From NCBI RefSeq assembly GCF_000496835.1, contig NZ_KI543237.1, positions 784,641 through 848,640 of the forward strand: a stretch of 64,000 nucleotides of DNA. The letters are read 5' to 3'. Below the pieces are notes generated by a model. The model had not been told where the DNA came from, searched no databases, and worked only from the letters and a program-made list of their open reading frames with translations. A program made the position numbers and the translations under genes. Below are positions 44,563 through 53,467 of this stretch, piece after piece (positions within the stretch are counted from its first letter, which is position 1; each line of letters starts with the position of its first letter). This DNA is from Thalassobacillus devorans MSP14. Lineage in GTDB: Bacteria; Bacillota; Bacilli; Bacillales; Halobacillaceae.

Positions 44563-45069
44563 CTACAATAATTTCGCCATATAATACTCATTAACATAAT
44601 CTCCATCAATCAATAAGGAGTCCCGCTTGGTGCCTTCCACTTCAAATCCTGCTTTTTTATATAACCCGAGAGCTGCTTCATTTTGAGTGACAACAGTAAG
44701 TTCAAGACGGTGGATGCCTTTTTCTTGTGCCCATGCTTCCAACGCTTGAAAAAGTTTTGAACCAATTCCATTGCCGCGAAAGTCAGCATTGATTCCGATC
44801 ACTAAATAGGCAGAATGCTTCGTTCGTTTAGCTTTCCCGCCTACAGCAATCAAATATCCTGCGAGATCCCCATCAAAGTCCGCAAGAAAGATGGCAGCGT
44901 TCTCCTGAGCCTGGATACTTTTAATCATAGATTTCTGGCGTTCGATGCTTATATCTCTTTCGCCAGCCTCATAAAGCATAAAGTCCGACTCGGCTTCCAC
45001 TTGCAGCATCAGGTTACGAAATCTTTCAGCATCAGCTATCTCAATATGTCTTATTTTCATGATTGCCAT
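44563..45069 (-). CDS. GNAT-family N-acetyltransferase (RimI-like)
   Basis: 168 residues, single GNAT domain. Motif A: VIGINADFRGNGIGSKLFQA (~93-112); motif B: NEAALGLYKKAGFEVEGTKR. C-terminal DYVNEYYMAKLL is typical of the RimI/RimL-like group acting on small molecules or protein N-termini. It begins 3 nt after the FAH stop codon with little SD sequence, so translation probably depends on coupling. Confidence 0.85.
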   Translation of the reverse strand: MAIMKIRHIEIADAERFRNLMLQVEAESDFMLYEAGERDISIERQKSMIKSIQAQENAAIFLADFDGDLAGYLIAVGGKAKRTKHSAYLVIGINADFRGNGIGSKLFQALEAWAQEKGIHRLELTVVTQNEAALGLYKKAGFEVEGTKRDSLLIDGDYVNEYYMAKLL

Positions 45070-45072
45070 CCA

Positions 45073-45711
45073 CTAACCCAGTTTGAAGGTACATTGTCCA
45101 AGTGAATCGCCATCCCACACCAACTCCATGTGATCGCCATCAGTTATGGAGCCTACTCCTTCAGGTGTGCCAGTAAAAATAATATCTCCTTCACTTGTAC
45201 CTAAGTGCGTCCCGCAGTAGTCGATCAATGTCTGTAAATCAAAAATCATTTGCTTTATGTTTCCAAGCTGAACTTGTTTTCCGTTTATCATGAGGGCAAA
45301 GTCTTTTTCTTTACATATTTCTTCCCCGGGAAAAGGAATGAAATCACTGATTACCGCTGCGTTCGGAAAACCTTTTGCCATCAGCCATGGGTGTCCTTTC
45401 TTCTTTAGTTCACTCTGTACATCGCGCAAGGTAAGGTCAAGTCCAAGCGCCATACTGTCAATCAATTCATTTACCTTTATCCCTTTTTCGTAAGGCTTGC
45501 CCAGGCGTATGATTAATTCTGCTTCGTAATGAACCTTACCTTTATCTCCCGGAAGCATGATATCATCTCCAGCAGCTTTTACCAGGGACCGGTTCGGTTT
45601 AGAAAATAAAAGCGGCTTAGTCGGTACATCATTATTCAGTTCTTTGGCATGGTTCACATAATTGCGGCCAACACAATAAATATTGCGTATTTCATTCATA
45701 GGTATCATCAT
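45073..45711 (-). CDS. Fumarylacetoacetate hydrolase family protein
   Basis: 212 residues. Signature CVGRNYVNHAKEL, metal-binding EAELIIRLGK (E-x-E) and TGTPEGVGSI are conserved. Members are oxaloacetate decarboxylases, acylpyruvases or 2-keto-diene hydratases needing Mg2+ or Mn2+; the substrate is unresolved. The start overlaps the stop of the upstream GNAT gene (ATGA). Confidence 0.88.
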   Translation of the reverse strand: MMIPMNEIRNIYCVGRNYVNHAKELNNDVPTKPLLFSKPNRSLVKAAGDDIMLPGDKGKVHYEAELIIRLGKPYEKGIKVNELIDSMALGLDLTLRDVQSELKKKGHPWLMAKGFPNAAVISDFIPFPGEEICKEKDFALMINGKQVQLGNIKQMIFDLQTLIDYCGTHLGTSEGDIIFTGTPEGVGSITDGDHMELVWDGDSLGQCTFKLG

Positions 45712-46148
45712 AGCTCCATCCTTTTTTTAAAAACATAACTTACTTTGTCATAATCCGCCTTTTCTTCGTAGAAACGATGTGCGTCAGTCCGCTGCAATCC
45801 AGAAGATAGCGCCACACTTTCGTATCCCCTCTGTTTTGCCCAGTCATGGACAAAATCCAGTAATACTTTCCCATAACCATGGGAACGGCTATTTTCATCT
45901 GTCACTAAATCACATACCCATACAAACCGGCCATAATAAAGCGTAGTCATCGGTTCAAAACCTACAACTGCTACAATTTTTCCTTCTTCATATAAAGCAA
46001 ACATCCGATAACCATCTTTTTCTCTGGCTTCTGCTGCCAACTGAGCATATGTAGAAATATCAAGATGGGTTCTCAGCTGTTTGATAACGGGATAAGCTTC
46101 CAGTATGTCTTCTTTAGATTGAAGTTCTTTGAGTGATGAAGCATCCAT
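45708..46148 (-). CDS. GNAT-family N-acetyltransferase
   Basis: 146 residues, single GNAT domain with DENSRSHGYGKVLLDFVHDW (~83-102) and a hydrophobic AVVGFEPMTTLYYGRFVWV strand region. Substrate unknown. AAAGGAG 7 nt before ATG. First gene of the GNAT-FAH-GNAT-rbsK operon with tight overlaps. Confidence 0.85.
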   Translation of the reverse strand: MDASSLKELQSKEDILEAYPVIKQLRTHLDISTYAQLAAEAREKDGYRMFALYEEGKIVAVVGFEPMTTLYYGRFVWVCDLVTDENSRSHGYGKVLLDFVHDWAKQRGYESVALSSGLQRTDAHRFYEEKADYDKVSYVFKKRMEL

Positions 46149-46352
46149 AGCAAGGCTCCTTTTTTCTGAATATTTTCAATATCACTAGATTAACATATCT
46201 CTCCCGTTCTATGGGTAAAAAAGAATGGGCGACCCTTTATCGTAAGGATACACCGGATTATGCATGAATCCGTCGTGTAGCATAACTGAGCCCATCGAAA
46301 ACATGCAGGTGTCAACAAGTACTGCCTCTTCCATTTCAGAGGGGCGTTTCAT

Positions 46353-46381
46353 TTGTCACCTGCTGTCAAAATCAGTATAAT
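46353..46381 (+). promoter_or_regulatory. Promoter of the DHA2 permease gene
   Basis: TTGTCA (46353-46358), 17 bp, perfect TATAAT (46376-46381). Confidence 0.7.
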
Positions 46382-46442
46382 TTTATAATTGTTCTATGAA
46401 ACTATCTCGTTTAGATAATATAGATTGAAAAGGAGGAGAAAC

Positions 46443-47891
46443 ATGCCGGATCAGAATTATAATAAAGTTTTAATGGCTGGATTATTGCTTGCAGGTTCGT
46501 TCATTACTATTCTTAACCAAACACTTATGATTACGGCTATTCCTCCGATTATGCATGAAATGAACGTGTCAGCCAACTCAGCACAGTGGCTCACTACAGT
46601 CTTCATGCTTGTCAATGGAATCATGATTCCTATCAGTGCTTTTTTGATAGAGAGATTTACCACCAGACAACTTTTCATGGCCGCCATGAGTGTTTTTACT
46701 TTTGGAACGATAATAGGCGGACTTGCCCCCAATTTTCAGCTGCTGTTGGCGGGAAGAGTCATCCAGTCGGCTGGGGCTGGCGTAATGCTTCCCCTGATGC
46801 AAACCGTGTTTTTGTTGATTTTTCCTGTCAACCGCCGTGGAGCAGCAATGGGGTATATTGGACTCGTCATATCCTTTGCACCAGCGATCGGACCCGCTTT
46901 ATCAGGGTGGATTACAGAACATTATTCCTGGCGCGCATTATTTCTAATAACCTTACCGCTTGCCATCATCATTATTGCGGTGGCCTATTTTATTTTGAAA
47001 AATGTTACCGAGCTTAAGAACCCGAAAGTCGATATCCCATCCATCATCCTGTCTTCCATCGGTTTTGGCAGTCTGCTTTATGGGTTTACCAGCGCAGGTA
47101 ATAATGGCTGGGGCAACTCGATAACGATGTCAACTCTGGGACTCGGCGTACTCACACTGACGTTGTTCATTACCCGGCAATTACGCATGCATCACCCTAT
47201 GCTTGAATTCCGCGTATTCAAACTGAGGACATTTACCATTACGACAATTATTGCTATGATCGCCTTTATGGGTCTTATCGGGTCGGAAACTTTGATTCCG
47301 TTATATATGCAGAATATGCGGGACTTCACTGCATTTGAATCCGGGCTTGTACTATTGCCCGGCGCTTTGATTTCAGGGTTTATGTCACCTGTCACTGGCC
47401 GGATTTTTGATCGGATAGGTGCACGATTACTGGGAATTGTTGGTCTGACCCTGATTACTGGGGCCTCCCTGGCCCTTTCTTTCCTGAATCCAGCGACAAC
47501 CATCGTTTACTTGACGGTTATGTATGCGATTCGGATGCTCGGCCTGTCCATGGTGATGATGCCTATTACGACAGCAGGATTGAATGAACTGCCAAACAAG
47601 TTGATTCCTCACGGTGCTGCTATGAGTAACACGATGCGCCAAATTGCCGCATCGATCGGTACAGCAATCCTTGTCACAGTAATGACCACCACAGCTCAAA
47701 ATGCAGCACGGCAGCCTGATGTAGCCAACCCGGATATTCACGGGGTGAATGTGGCATTCCTGGTGATTACCGTATTGTCTTTCATAGGTATTCTATTATC
47801 GATTTTCGTGAAAAAGACAGCACCACCAACTGATGAAGAACTGGAGACGACAGAACACGCCCAAAGAAAACAAGAAAAACTAGATGCCTGA
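46443..47891 (+). CDS. DHA2-family multidrug MFS transporter (LmrB/EmrB-like)
   Basis: 482 residues with 14 membrane segments. Motif C-like APAIGPALSGWITEHYSWR (~143-161) and motif A-like ISAFLIERFTTRQLF identify a 14-TM drug:H+ antiporter. ATG 46443 follows AAGGAGG by 6 nt; the longer frame has no site. Two degenerate inverted repeats around the promoter could bind a TetR or MarR repressor, but no regulator gene is adjacent. It lies just upstream of kynU but is separated by a terminator. Confidence 0.9.
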   Translation: MPDQNYNKVLMAGLLLAGSFITILNQTLMITAIPPIMHEMNVSANSAQWLTTVFMLVNGIMIPISAFLIERFTTRQLFMAAMSVFTFGTIIGGLAPNFQLLLAGRVIQSAGAGVMLPLMQTVFLLIFPVNRRGAAMGYIGLVISFAPAIGPALSGWITEHYSWRALFLITLPLAIIIIAVAYFILKNVTELKNPKVDIPSIILSSIGFGSLLYGFTSAGNNGWGNSITMSTLGLGVLTLTLFITRQLRMHHPMLEFRVFKLRTFTITTIIAMIAFMGLIGSETLIPLYMQNMRDFTAFESGLVLLPGALISGFMSPVTGRIFDRIGARLLGIVGLTLITGASLALSFLNPATTIVYLTVMYAIRMLGLSMVMMPITTAGLNELPNKLIPHGAAMSNTMRQIAASIGTAILVTVMTTTAQNAARQPDVANPDIHGVNVAFLVITVLSFIGILLSIFVKKTAPPTDEELETTEHAQRKQEKLDA

Positions 47892-47897
47892 TCAAGA

Positions 47898-47934
47898 TCA
47901 AGGGGGATACATGATGTGTCTCCCTTTTTATTTT
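47898..47934 (+). terminator. Terminator of the DHA2 permease gene
   Basis: AAGGGGGATACA/TGTCTCCCTT imperfect stem followed by TTTATTTT. Confidence 0.75.
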
Positions 47935-47948
47935 GGTTGAAATAGCCC

Positions 47949-47982
47949 CTCCATTGGAGCGTTTCCAAATAAGAGCTATAAT
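47949..47982 (+). promoter_or_regulatory. kynU promoter with overlapping palindromes
   Basis: TTGGAG (47954-47959), 17 bp, TATAAT (47977-47982). The -35 is overlapped by CTCCA-T-TGGAG (47949-47959) and TTGGA-N5-TCCAA (47954-47968), candidate repressor sites. Confidence 0.6.
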
Positions 47983-48001
47983 AAATACAGGAGGCGATTT
48001 G

Positions 48002-49282
48002 ATGGACAATTCAAATATAACTCGTAAAGATGCGATCGAACTGGATGAACAGGATAAGCTTGCGCACTTTAAAAAGGAATTTTACATAAAAGAAAAAACT
48101 TTATATATGGATGGAAACTCGCTTGGTCTGTTATCGAAGCGGGCAGAACAAACGCTTCTTACCTCTCTGGAGGACTGGAAACAGCATGCAATCGAAGGAT
48201 GGACAGACGGGGAACAGCCATGGTATTACATGTCCGAAAAGCTCGGTGAAATGACAGCACCTCTGATCGGGGCAAAAAAAGAAGAAGTAATCAACACCGG
48301 GTCCATCACCACCAACCTGCACCAACTGCTGGCCACCTTTTTCAAACCAAAAGGAAAAAACACAAAAATTTTGGCTGATGCCCTGAACTTTCCTTCCGAT
48401 ATCTATGCTTTAAAAAGCCAGCTCCGTCTACACGGGCTGGATCCTGAGGAACACCTGATTCAAGCGCCAAGCGGTGATGGAAGGACGCTTGATGAAGACA
48501 AAATCATCGAGCTGATGGATGATGATGTAGCTTTACTGCTTCTTCCTTCAGTTCTATACCGCAGCGGACAGCTCCTGGATATAAAGAAACTGACAGAAGC
48601 CGCTCATGAAAAAGGGATCATCGTCGGATTTGATTTAGCCCATTCGATTGGCGCACTCCCCCATGAACTTCACAAGTGGGAAGTGGATTTCGCTGTATGG
48701 TGCACGTATAAATATTTGAACAGTGGCCCAGGTGGTGTCGGCGGACTTTTTGTTCACGAAAAACATTTAGGTCAGGCACCCGGTCTTGCAGGCTGGTTCA
48801 GTTCCCGAAAGGATAAACAATTCGATATGGGTCACACCCTGATACCGGCAGAAACAGCAGGTGCCTTCCAAATCGGTACACCGCACATATTAAGCTCCGC
48901 GCCTTTAATCGGTTCCCTGGAAATTTTTGAAGAAGCAGGAATCGAAAATATTCGCAAAAAATCACTACAGCAGACAGAGTTCATGATGAAGTTGATCGAA
49001 CAAGAACTGGATGGCTGTGGGTTTACGATTGCCAATCCCCGTGAAAATGAGCGGCGCGGCGGCCATGTCAGCCTGGAACATGACGAAGCGGCAAGAATCT
49101 GTAAAGCTTTAAAAGAAAAACACATTATTCCTGATTTCCGCTCACCGAATGTCATACGGCTTGCGCCAATCGCCCTGTATGTGTCCTATGAAGATGTATT
49201 AGAGATGGTCATGCGCTTAAAAGAAATCATGGAGAAGCAATCCTATAAGAAGTTTGAAAACGAACGTGGGATTATTGCCTAG
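48002..49282 (+). CDS. kynU: Kynureninase
   Basis: 426 residues. PLP-dependent fold-type I enzyme cleaving kynurenine to anthranilate and alanine. PLP lysine K237 in [16 protein letters not shown]; substrate-facing MDGNSLG near residue 34; [17 protein letters not shown] is typical. ATG 48002 lies 7 nt after GGAGG. Followed 11 nt later by kynB. The tryptophan 2,3-dioxygenase gene kynA, often the third member, is not in this window. Confidence 0.93.
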   Translation: MDNSNITRKDAIELDEQDKLAHFKKEFYIKEKTLYMDGNSLGLLSKRAEQTLLTSLEDWKQHAIEGWTDGEQPWYYMSEKLGEMTAPLIGAKKEEVINTGSITTNLHQLLATFFKPKGKNTKILADALNFPSDIYALKSQLRLHGLDPEEHLIQAPSGDGRTLDEDKIIELMDDDVALLLLPSVLYRSGQLLDIKKLTEAAHEKGIIVGFDLAHSIGALPHELHKWEVDFAVWCTYKYLNSGPGGVGGLFVHEKHLGQAPGLAGWFSSRKDKQFDMGHTLIPAETAGAFQIGTPHILSSAPLIGSLEIFEEAGIENIRKKSLQQTEFMMKLIEQELDGCGFTIANPRENERRGGHVSLEHDEAARICKALKEKHIIPDFRSPNVIRLAPIALYVSYEDVLEMVMRLKEIMEKQSYKKFENERGIIA

Positions 49283-49293
49283 GAGGTTAGAAC

Positions 49294-49914
49294 ATGAAGA
49301 TCATTGATATTTCCATGTTGCTGGACCAGCAAACTCCCCCCTGGCCGGGAGACGAGCAATATGCATACAATTTAACGTGGTCGATGGAAGAAACAGGATC
49401 GGTCAATGTCGGTAGCATAAAATTGAGCAACCACACCGGCACCCATGTTGACGCTCCATTTCATTATGATGATAAAGGAATGAAAATAGCCGAACTGCCG
49501 CTGGAAAGATTTCATGGCCCGGCCGTTGTGGTTGATATCGAAGGGAAAGCAATAGTAGGTGCGAAGGATTTAACAGGTATCGATTTTTCCGGAGTATCTA
49601 AACTTTTACTCAAATCCAACAGTTGGAAGGACCGCGCTGCCTTCCCGGAAAACTATACCGTCCTCGGGGATGACCTCGGCCCGTTTTTAAATAGAAACGG
49701 CATCGATATGGTCGGTGTTGACACTCCTTCCGTCGATCCAGAAACAAGCAAAGAATTGAAAGCTCACCACAGCTTATATGAAAATGATGTTCTGATTCTG
49801 GAAGGATTGGTGCTTGATCATGTGGAGCCCGGACAATATGAACTCAGCGCCTTTCCTTTAAACATGGCAGAAGCAGACGGAAGCCCGGTCCGCGCGGTGT
49901 TGAAACAGAAATAA
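49294..49914 (+). CDS. kynB: Kynurenine formamidase
   Basis: 206 residues. Cyclase-fold metal hydrolase with HTGTHVDAPFHY (~48-59, zinc ligands) and DTPSVDPETSKELKAHH. Hydrolyses N-formylkynurenine to kynurenine, upstream of KynU in tryptophan breakdown. AGGAGG 7 nt before the ATG. Convergent with the BCCT gene over a shared terminator. Confidence 0.93.
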   Translation: MKIIDISMLLDQQTPPWPGDEQYAYNLTWSMEETGSVNVGSIKLSNHTGTHVDAPFHYDDKGMKIAELPLERFHGPAVVVDIEGKAIVGAKDLTGIDFSGVSKLLLKSNSWKDRAAFPENYTVLGDDLGPFLNRNGIDMVGVDTPSVDPETSKELKAHHSLYENDVLILEGLVLDHVEPGQYELSAFPLNMAEADGSPVRAVLKQK

Positions 49915-49918
49915 AATA

Positions 49919-49951
49919 ACAATCCCAGCATCCGGAATGCTGGGATTTTCT
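49919..49951. terminator. Bidirectional terminator
   Basis: AATCCCAGCAT/ATGCTGGGATT perfect stem, followed by TTTC, between kynB and BCCT. Confidence 0.88.
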
Positions 49952-49954
49952 AAT

Positions 49955-51472
49955 TTATAAGTTTTGATCGCGAGCCATTTCCCCGGCTACCTTTGGTGCT
50001 AACCAGATGACTGGAAGTAATAAGAGGGAAACTGGTACAGCGGTTATGACAATGAATGATTGTAATGCACCGACTCCGCCTTCCCCAATGAATAATAAAA
50101 TAGCTGCCAGCGTTCCCATGACTACAGACCAGAAAATCCGAAGCCACTTTTGAGGATTCCCCTCTCCTGTAACTGCCATAGCAATCGTATAGGACATCGA
50201 ATCATTGGTGGTAACTACAAATAAAATAGTCAGCAGCAGGAAAAGCGGAGAAATAATTTCGCTTAACGGGAACTGCTCTGTAATCGCGAACATGGCAGCC
50301 CGTTTCCCAGCTTCATTCAATGCTTCCGATACAGAACCTGCTGTTTCTAACTCAAAGAAAATCCCTGACCCGCCAAGCACCGTGAACCAAAAGGCCGAAA
50401 TCACCGGAGCCATTATTGAAATCGCAAGGATGATCTCCCTAATCGTACGGCCGCGGGAAATCCGGCTTACTAAAATCGCCATCATCGGACCATAACCGAT
50501 AAACCATCCCCAGAAAAATACCGTCCATAACGATAACCACTCTTCATCGGCACGGAAGGTACTCATCGGAATGAATTCCTGGACGTAAAAACCAAATGAG
50601 GAAATAAAGTAATCAATGATAAAGCCGCCAGGACCAAATAAAAGGACAAATAGCATCAAAACAACCGCCATACGGACATTGAAACTGCTTAACCATTGAA
50701 TCCCCCGGTATAAACCAGTAACCGCTGAGATAGTAGAGATGGTAACGACGGCAATAATAATCGATAGCTGGGTTCCGAAAGTATCCGGAACGCCGAATAT
50801 CGTGTTTAAACCATAACTAGCCTGCGCTCCAAGAAAGCCGATTGGGCCAATTGTACCTGCTGCAACAGCAATGACCGAAAAGGCATCAATAATCTTGCCG
50901 AACCAGCTGTCCCTGAGCTTTTCCCCGAAAATAGGATAGAGGAGCGTACGGGGCTTCAACGGCATCCCTTTATAATAATGACCGTACATCATGACAACGG
51001 CGCTAATCGTACCTAATATTGCCCAGGCAAGAAAGCCCCAGTGCATGAAGCTTTGTGCTAATGCCGCATTAATGGCTTCTGTGGTGCCCGCTTCGATTCC
51101 ACTGTGAACTGGTGGTACTGTCAGAAAGTGATACATTGGCTCTGCAGCTGCCCAAAATACACCGCCACCAGCAAGTAGAGTTGCCATGATAATAGACAGT
51201 CACTTCCACAAACCGATTTCAGGTTTATCCAATCCACCCATTTTGATTTTTCCTTTTTTTGAAAAAGCCAGCCAGAGACCCACAAAGAAGGTCGCAAGCA
51301 TCAACAGCTGCCAAAAGGCACCGAAATAGTTAGAGGAAAGGACAAGGCCTTGGCTTACCAGTTCGGAAACCATCGTTAAATCTATAAAAGCTAATAAAAT
51401 AAAAATAAGTAGCGCTCCACCACTTATAATTAAAACAGGCCAGTCAATATGCCCGTGATTTTTGTTATCCAT
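49955..51472 (-). pseudogene. BCCT-family osmolyte transporter with one internal UGA
   Basis: 505 codons of one continuous frame, normal BCCT length, interrupted only by TGA at 51202-51200 (codon 91). The first fragment ends KPEIGLWK and the frame resumes LSIIMATLLAGGGVFWAAAEP, so a TGG-to-TGA change best explains it; no indel is needed. BCCT signatures are intact: WAAAEPMYHF, the tryptophan motif TVFFWGWFIGYGP, and SRGRTIREI. About 12 membrane segments. Such carriers import glycine betaine, choline or carnitine for osmoprotection. AAAGGAG precedes the ATG. A short read-through product, a sequencing error or a recent loss of function are all possible; the downstream part has no SD of its own before its first ATG (51187). 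Confidence 0.85.
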
Positions 51473-51549
51473 AGTTAACTCCTTTTTATACGAATTAAAA
51501 GCACAATATCGAACTATACCAGTAATTCACTTGATTTGTAAACTAAAAA

Positions 51550-51578
51550 AAACCTCATCCGTTATAGGATAAGGTTTT
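51550..51578 (-). terminator. Terminator of the small Cys4 protein gene
   Basis: AAAACCTTATCC/GGATGAGGTTTTTTT on the minus strand. Confidence 0.8.
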
Positions 51579-51594
51579 TCAGTTAATATTATTC

Positions 51595-51771
51595 TTATTC
51601 AGCATCCATTTCATCCCGTTTCTCATCGGAACTTAAACGTTTCTGACACTCTTTACAAAGTTTCACTTTTTCTTCTTGTTTACTGGTCAATAATATTCCA
51701 CAATTGCTGCATTTGTCAAACTCGTTCGGGTTGGCTTGAAAGCCTGTCAAATGAGATTCTGGGCCAGTCAT
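51595..51771 (-). CDS. Small zinc-ribbon-like protein
   Basis: 58 residues with two CxxC pairs, CSNCG (~25-29) and CKECQ (~44-48), giving a Cys4 zinc site, and a charged tail. I do not recognise a named family. ATG 51771 is 9 nt after AAGGAG; the upstream TTG overlaps the site. Own terminator. Confidence 0.65.
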   Translation of the reverse strand: MTGPESHLTGFQANPNEFDKCSNCGILLTSKQEEKVKLCKECQKRLSSDEKRDEMDAE

Positions 51772-51935
51772 AAAATACAACTCCTTGTTATTGTCATTCG
51801 ATATAGTTTTGGTTTACCCGATTCAAGGAAAGCAAAACTTTCTCCAAGGTGCAGTGGGCTTCACACCCCTTACGTTTTAAAATACAACCAACTATATTAG
51901 AATAAAATCAGTTTCACACAGCAGGAGGAACTTCT

Positions 51936-52808
51936 ATGTTGAGCAATTATACCAACAAAAATAAAATAGTAATGATTTTGGTGACTTCCATCATCATCGG
52001 ATCTGTTTCATTTTTTATACATTCCATTCGTACCGGCTCACAGGATAATTCCAAAATTACCCCCACTTTATTTGTGCACGGGTTTAAAGGAGGTCCAGGA
52101 TCCTTTAATACCATGTTAAACCGCTTCGAGAGCAACCGATTGGGAAAGAAAGAAATGGTCGTTCGTGTCTCTACTGAAGGCCGGCTTTTCATTAGAGGGA
52201 ACTTTTCCGGGAGTAAGCAGCCTTTTATCCAGGTAATCTTCGAAAACGACCGCGCAGCTCTCCATAAACAAACCATATGGCTGCAAGAGATAATGAATAA
52301 GCTTCAAACTGATTATGGAATTCAGCAAATGAATATGGTGGGCCATTCGATGGGAGGTTTAGCATCTGCTAATTTTCTAGTCCAGGGCCACGGCACGTAC
52401 CCGACTGTAAAAAAACTGGTGGTCATGGGCAGCCCATTCTTAGGAATCGATAAAGAGGAATATTTTGAAATGAATACCGGTGAGGCATTGCCGGATTTAC
52501 GTGTGGATTCGAAAGCACTGACGGCGTTGAGAGGAAATAAGGATAGCTTTCCTGCCCATACCGAAGTCCTTGCTATCGCCGGGGTAATCGACGGAAAGTA
52601 TACGACCGAAAACGCAGATAAGGTCGTGAAACAAAAAAGTTATGATGGAGGAGATGGGTTGGTAAGCGTATCCAGTGCGCTTGGCATTAAGCAGCTGGTG
52701 AAAAAAAGTAATTACCATCAGGAAGTGTTTCTCGATGCTTCAGCCACACACTCCGGACTGCATGAACATCCCGACGTTGACGAGGCTATAACTGAGTTTC
52801 TTTGGTAA
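51936..52808 (+). CDS. Alpha/beta hydrolase, DUF915 family, membrane-anchored
   Basis: 290 residues. An N-terminal membrane segment or signal (IVMILVTSIIIGSVSFFI, 11-28) places the enzyme outside the membrane. The oxyanion strand TLFVHGFKGGPGSF (~44-57), nucleophile GHSMGG (S138), D240 in GGDGLV and H272 in THSG complete a lipase-like triad. Cell-surface hydrolases of this family are lipase or esterase-like; substrate unknown. AGGAGG 6-7 nt before ATG. Confidence 0.87.
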   Translation: MLSNYTNKNKIVMILVTSIIIGSVSFFIHSIRTGSQDNSKITPTLFVHGFKGGPGSFNTMLNRFESNRLGKKEMVVRVSTEGRLFIRGNFSGSKQPFIQVIFENDRAALHKQTIWLQEIMNKLQTDYGIQQMNMVGHSMGGLASANFLVQGHGTYPTVKKLVVMGSPFLGIDKEEYFEMNTGEALPDLRVDSKALTALRGNKDSFPAHTEVLAIAGVIDGKYTTENADKVVKQKSYDGGDGLVSVSSALGIKQLVKKSNYHQEVFLDASATHSGLHEHPDVDEAITEFLW

Positions 52809-52822
52809 TACTCCTATGCCGC

Positions 52823-52852
52823 AATCCCCCGTACGAGCGGGGGATTTTCATT
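52823..52852. terminator. Bidirectional terminator
   Basis: AATCCCCC/GGGGGATT with a GtacgagC loop; its downstream edge overlaps the stop of the minus-strand lipoprotein gene. Confidence 0.8.
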
Positions 52853-53306
52853 CTGCTTCAATAATGAAGCTTGCAAAATTTTCGCCTTCTACCGATACTT
52901 CCATTAACCACAGGCCGGGCTTACCTAAACTGAATTTAGCTCCACTTACAGCATCAGCGGAAATGTGGTCACCTGTGTTCTTACCGATCATTTTACTATA
53001 CAATTCCCTGGCTTCGTCCGCATTTTCATGGGTGGCTGTCAATGTATATGATTTACCGACTAAACCCTCCAGGTCTCCCCAAAAATATACACTATACAAC
53101 CTCCCCTGAGGACCTGCAGGAAAATCACTCTCGTCATCTTTTCCATTTTCCTTTACAATCGCAAACTTACCTTCTTTACCATAATAAGTCCGGCCATCAA
53201 CTTCAAACGTTTCATCCTTGCTCCATACTTCTTTCTGCCCCGCTTCACTGGAGCATGCCAGAAAGAATAAAAGTATTATGATTACACTGACGGAAGCCTT
53301 TTTCAT
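52848..53306 (-). CDS. Small lipoprotein of unknown function
   Basis: 152 residues. Lipoprotein signal MKKASVSVIIILLFFLAC with lipobox FLAC (Cys 18). The mature part is acidic (DDESDFPAGPQG) with beta-rich segments (GRLYSVYFWGDLEGLVGKSY). It may be related to DUF4871/YhfM-like lipoproteins, which I cannot confirm. ATG 53306 follows GGAAGGTG; the GTG start of the longer frame is inside that site. Confidence 0.7.
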   Translation of the reverse strand: MKKASVSVIIILLFFLACSSEAGQKEVWSKDETFEVDGRTYYGKEGKFAIVKENGKDDESDFPAGPQGRLYSVYFWGDLEGLVGKSYTLTATHENADEARELYSKMIGKNTGDHISADAVSGAKFSLGKPGLWLMEVSVEGENFASFIIEAE

Positions 53307-53426
53307 AGCACCTTCCACCCTTCTGTTTCATTATCCATCACTAAAACTATTCGTGAATCCCCTTAAATAAACCTTCTATTTTATCCCTGCAAACATTTCT
53401 TCTAACAAAATATCTACCAACAAAGA

Positions 53427-53459
53427 AAATGCCGGATGCATGCTGCACCCGGCATTTGT
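53427..53459 (-). terminator. Terminator of the second M29 aminopeptidase gene
   Basis: AAATGCCGG/CCGGCATTT hairpin followed by TTCTTTG on the minus strand. Confidence 0.8.
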
Positions 53460-53467
53460 CTTTCTGG

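Noticed and set aside
46578-47741. Several frames antisense or out of frame to the DHA2 permease
   Set aside because: Codon-position shadows of a clear membrane protein gene.
51187-51472. Two separate BCCT-related genes or a selenocysteine codon
   Set aside because: The frame is unbroken across the TGA, the downstream ATG has no SD, and no SECIS-like hairpin or selenium genes were seen; a nonsense change is simpler.
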